12,161 nt of DNA, from positions 1 through 12,161 of the forward strand of contig ONNL01000161.1 of the NCBI GenBank assembly GCA_900319195.1. The letters run 5' to 3'. Below are positions 11,460 through 12,161 of the stretch, one piece after another. Origin of the DNA: an uncultured Ruminococcus sp. (GTDB lineage: Bacteria > Bacillota > Clostridia > Oscillospirales > Ruminococcaceae). Every line of letters begins with the position of its first letter. Position 1 is the first letter of the stretch. The notes under the pieces are model-generated. The model was not told where the DNA came from, did no database searches, and saw only the letters and a program-made list of their open reading frames with translations. A program made the position numbers and the translations under genes.

Positions 11460-12161
11460 TTATGCCTGCATATCCAGTCTCGTGAAATAATTTTCCGCAT
11501 ACTTTCGATACGCAAGTCTGAAATTCTCATCGTTCTCCTTGACATCATGCAGATATGCATGAAATGTCGTCTTTTCATCAGTCTGTATGAGACAGCCTGC
11601 AATATTGGAGCAATGGTCCGAAACACGCTCGAGATTCGTGAGTATATCCTGAAAAATATATCCCAGCTCGACCGTACATTCATCATTCTGCAAACGGCGG
11701 ATATGCCTGTTTTTCAGCTCTGTACTGAGGTTGTCAACGACCTCCTCAAGCGGCTCTACACGCCTTGCAAGCGCAAGGTCATTGAGACAGTATGCCTCGA
11801 ACGCCTTGTTGATATTCTCCGAAATAGCGTCCGTCATGACAGCTATCTCATTCACGCACTCCTCCGAGAAGCATATGCCCTTATCGTGCATTTCCCTCGC
11901 TGATTCAAGCAGATTAACAGCATGGTCGGATATACGCTCGAAGTTGCCGACGCAGTGCATCATCTTTGAAACGCTTCGGCTGTCGGCTCCCGTAACGCTG
12001 TTCTTGGAGATCTTCAGCAGATAGCTGTTTATCTTGTCCTCAAAGTTATCGATGTCGTCCTCGTATTCAACGATAGTCTCGGCAGTCTTTTCGTCATACT
12101 TTTTCAGCACATCAAGTGCAAGCTGTATATTCTCCTGTGTGAGCTCAGCCATTTCGATAGC
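11460..12161 (-). CDS. Na/Pi cotransporter family protein, C-terminal PhoU-like part (partial)
   Basis: The frame is open to the window edge, so this is the last 233 or so residues of a longer protein. It holds two PhoU-like three-helix bundles, each with the metal/acidic motif: NFERISDHAVNLLE and, about 100 residues later, NLERVSDHCSNIAGCL. A stand-alone PhoU would show the QPVAxDLR stretch before the first motif; here that region reads TGADSRSVSKMMHCVG, as in the cytosolic tails of NptA/YjbB-type Na-dependent phosphate transporters. A Met at 12152 lies inside the conserved region and is probably internal. The membrane half lies outside the window. It would carry out Na-coupled phosphate movement across the cytoplasmic membrane, with the PhoU tail regulatory. 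Confidence 0.82.
   Translation of the reverse strand, partial: AIEMAELTQENIQLALDVLKKYDEKTAETIVEYEDDIDNFEDKINSYLLKISKNSVTGADSRSVSKMMHCVGNFERISDHAVNLLESAREMHDKGICFSEECVNEIAVMTDAISENINKAFEAYCLNDLALARRVEPLEEVVDNLSTELKNRHIRRLQNDECTVELGYIFQDILTNLERVSDHCSNIAGCLIQTDEKTTFHAYLHDVKENDENFRLAYRKYAENYFTRLDMQA

Noticed and set aside
11304..11903. A 199-codon plus-strand frame across the yabP promoter and the Na/Pi gene
   Set aside because: It crosses a terminator and a promoter of the opposite strand and is antisense to the PhoU-like motifs.

Overview
The window comes from a Gram-positive, endospore-forming Clostridia-type bacterium. A Ruminococcus or close Oscillospiraceae relative is my best guess. The evidence is the sporulation pair yabP-yabQ next to a DivIC-type gene and a YabR-type S1 gene (an order known from Bacillus and Clostridia), a FeoA-FeoA-FeoB cluster with a small Cys-rich membrane protein, a cytosolic GH43 glycosidase, and AT-rich intergenic DNA with consensus sigma-A promoters. 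The species call is inference. Every gene I can support lies on the minus strand, so transcription runs from high to low coordinates.

Layout in transcription order. (1) 12161-11460: the C-terminal PhoU-like part of a Na/Pi cotransporter, cut by the window edge and followed by a terminator. (2) 11333-9730: yabP, yabQ, a divIC/ftsB-like gene and a yabR-like S1 gene, tightly packed behind a sigma-E-like promoter and closed by an unusually long hairpin with a T tract. (3) 9586-6552: a strong promoter, glmM, and a GH43 gene whose start overlaps the glmM stop by one base, then a terminator. (4) 6512-4750: a strong promoter and a lone Wzz-like two-TM protein with a charged tail, then a hairpin. (5) 4750-4359: about 400 bp of gene-free DNA with a near-perfect 21-bp inverted repeat, an 18-bp perfect palindrome, two promoter candidates and many GTTAG/CTAAC half-sites. 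(6) 4351-50: a ferrous-iron operon, reading possible small membrane ORF, DUF2325 protein, FeoA, FeoA, FeoB, Cys-rich FeoB-associated protein, HMA-domain protein, DtxR-family regulator.

The most interesting part is the iron locus. Three sites fit TTAG-N6-CTAA (one with a single mismatch). This is the spacing inside the classical IdeR/DtxR box. They lie at the start of the stronger promoter P1, over the -10 of a second promoter P2, and inside the operon just before feoB. The last gene of the operon is a DtxR-family protein, so an autoregulated metal circuit is a reasonable inference. That protein has lost several canonical metal ligands. FeoB carries an acidic insert of about 100 residues between its first two membrane segments. 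The operon also holds a DUF2325 protein of unknown role and a 54-aa Cys-rich protein.

No tRNA, rRNA, CRISPR array, insertion sequence or recognisable riboswitch was seen. Bases 1-49 contain nothing I can support.
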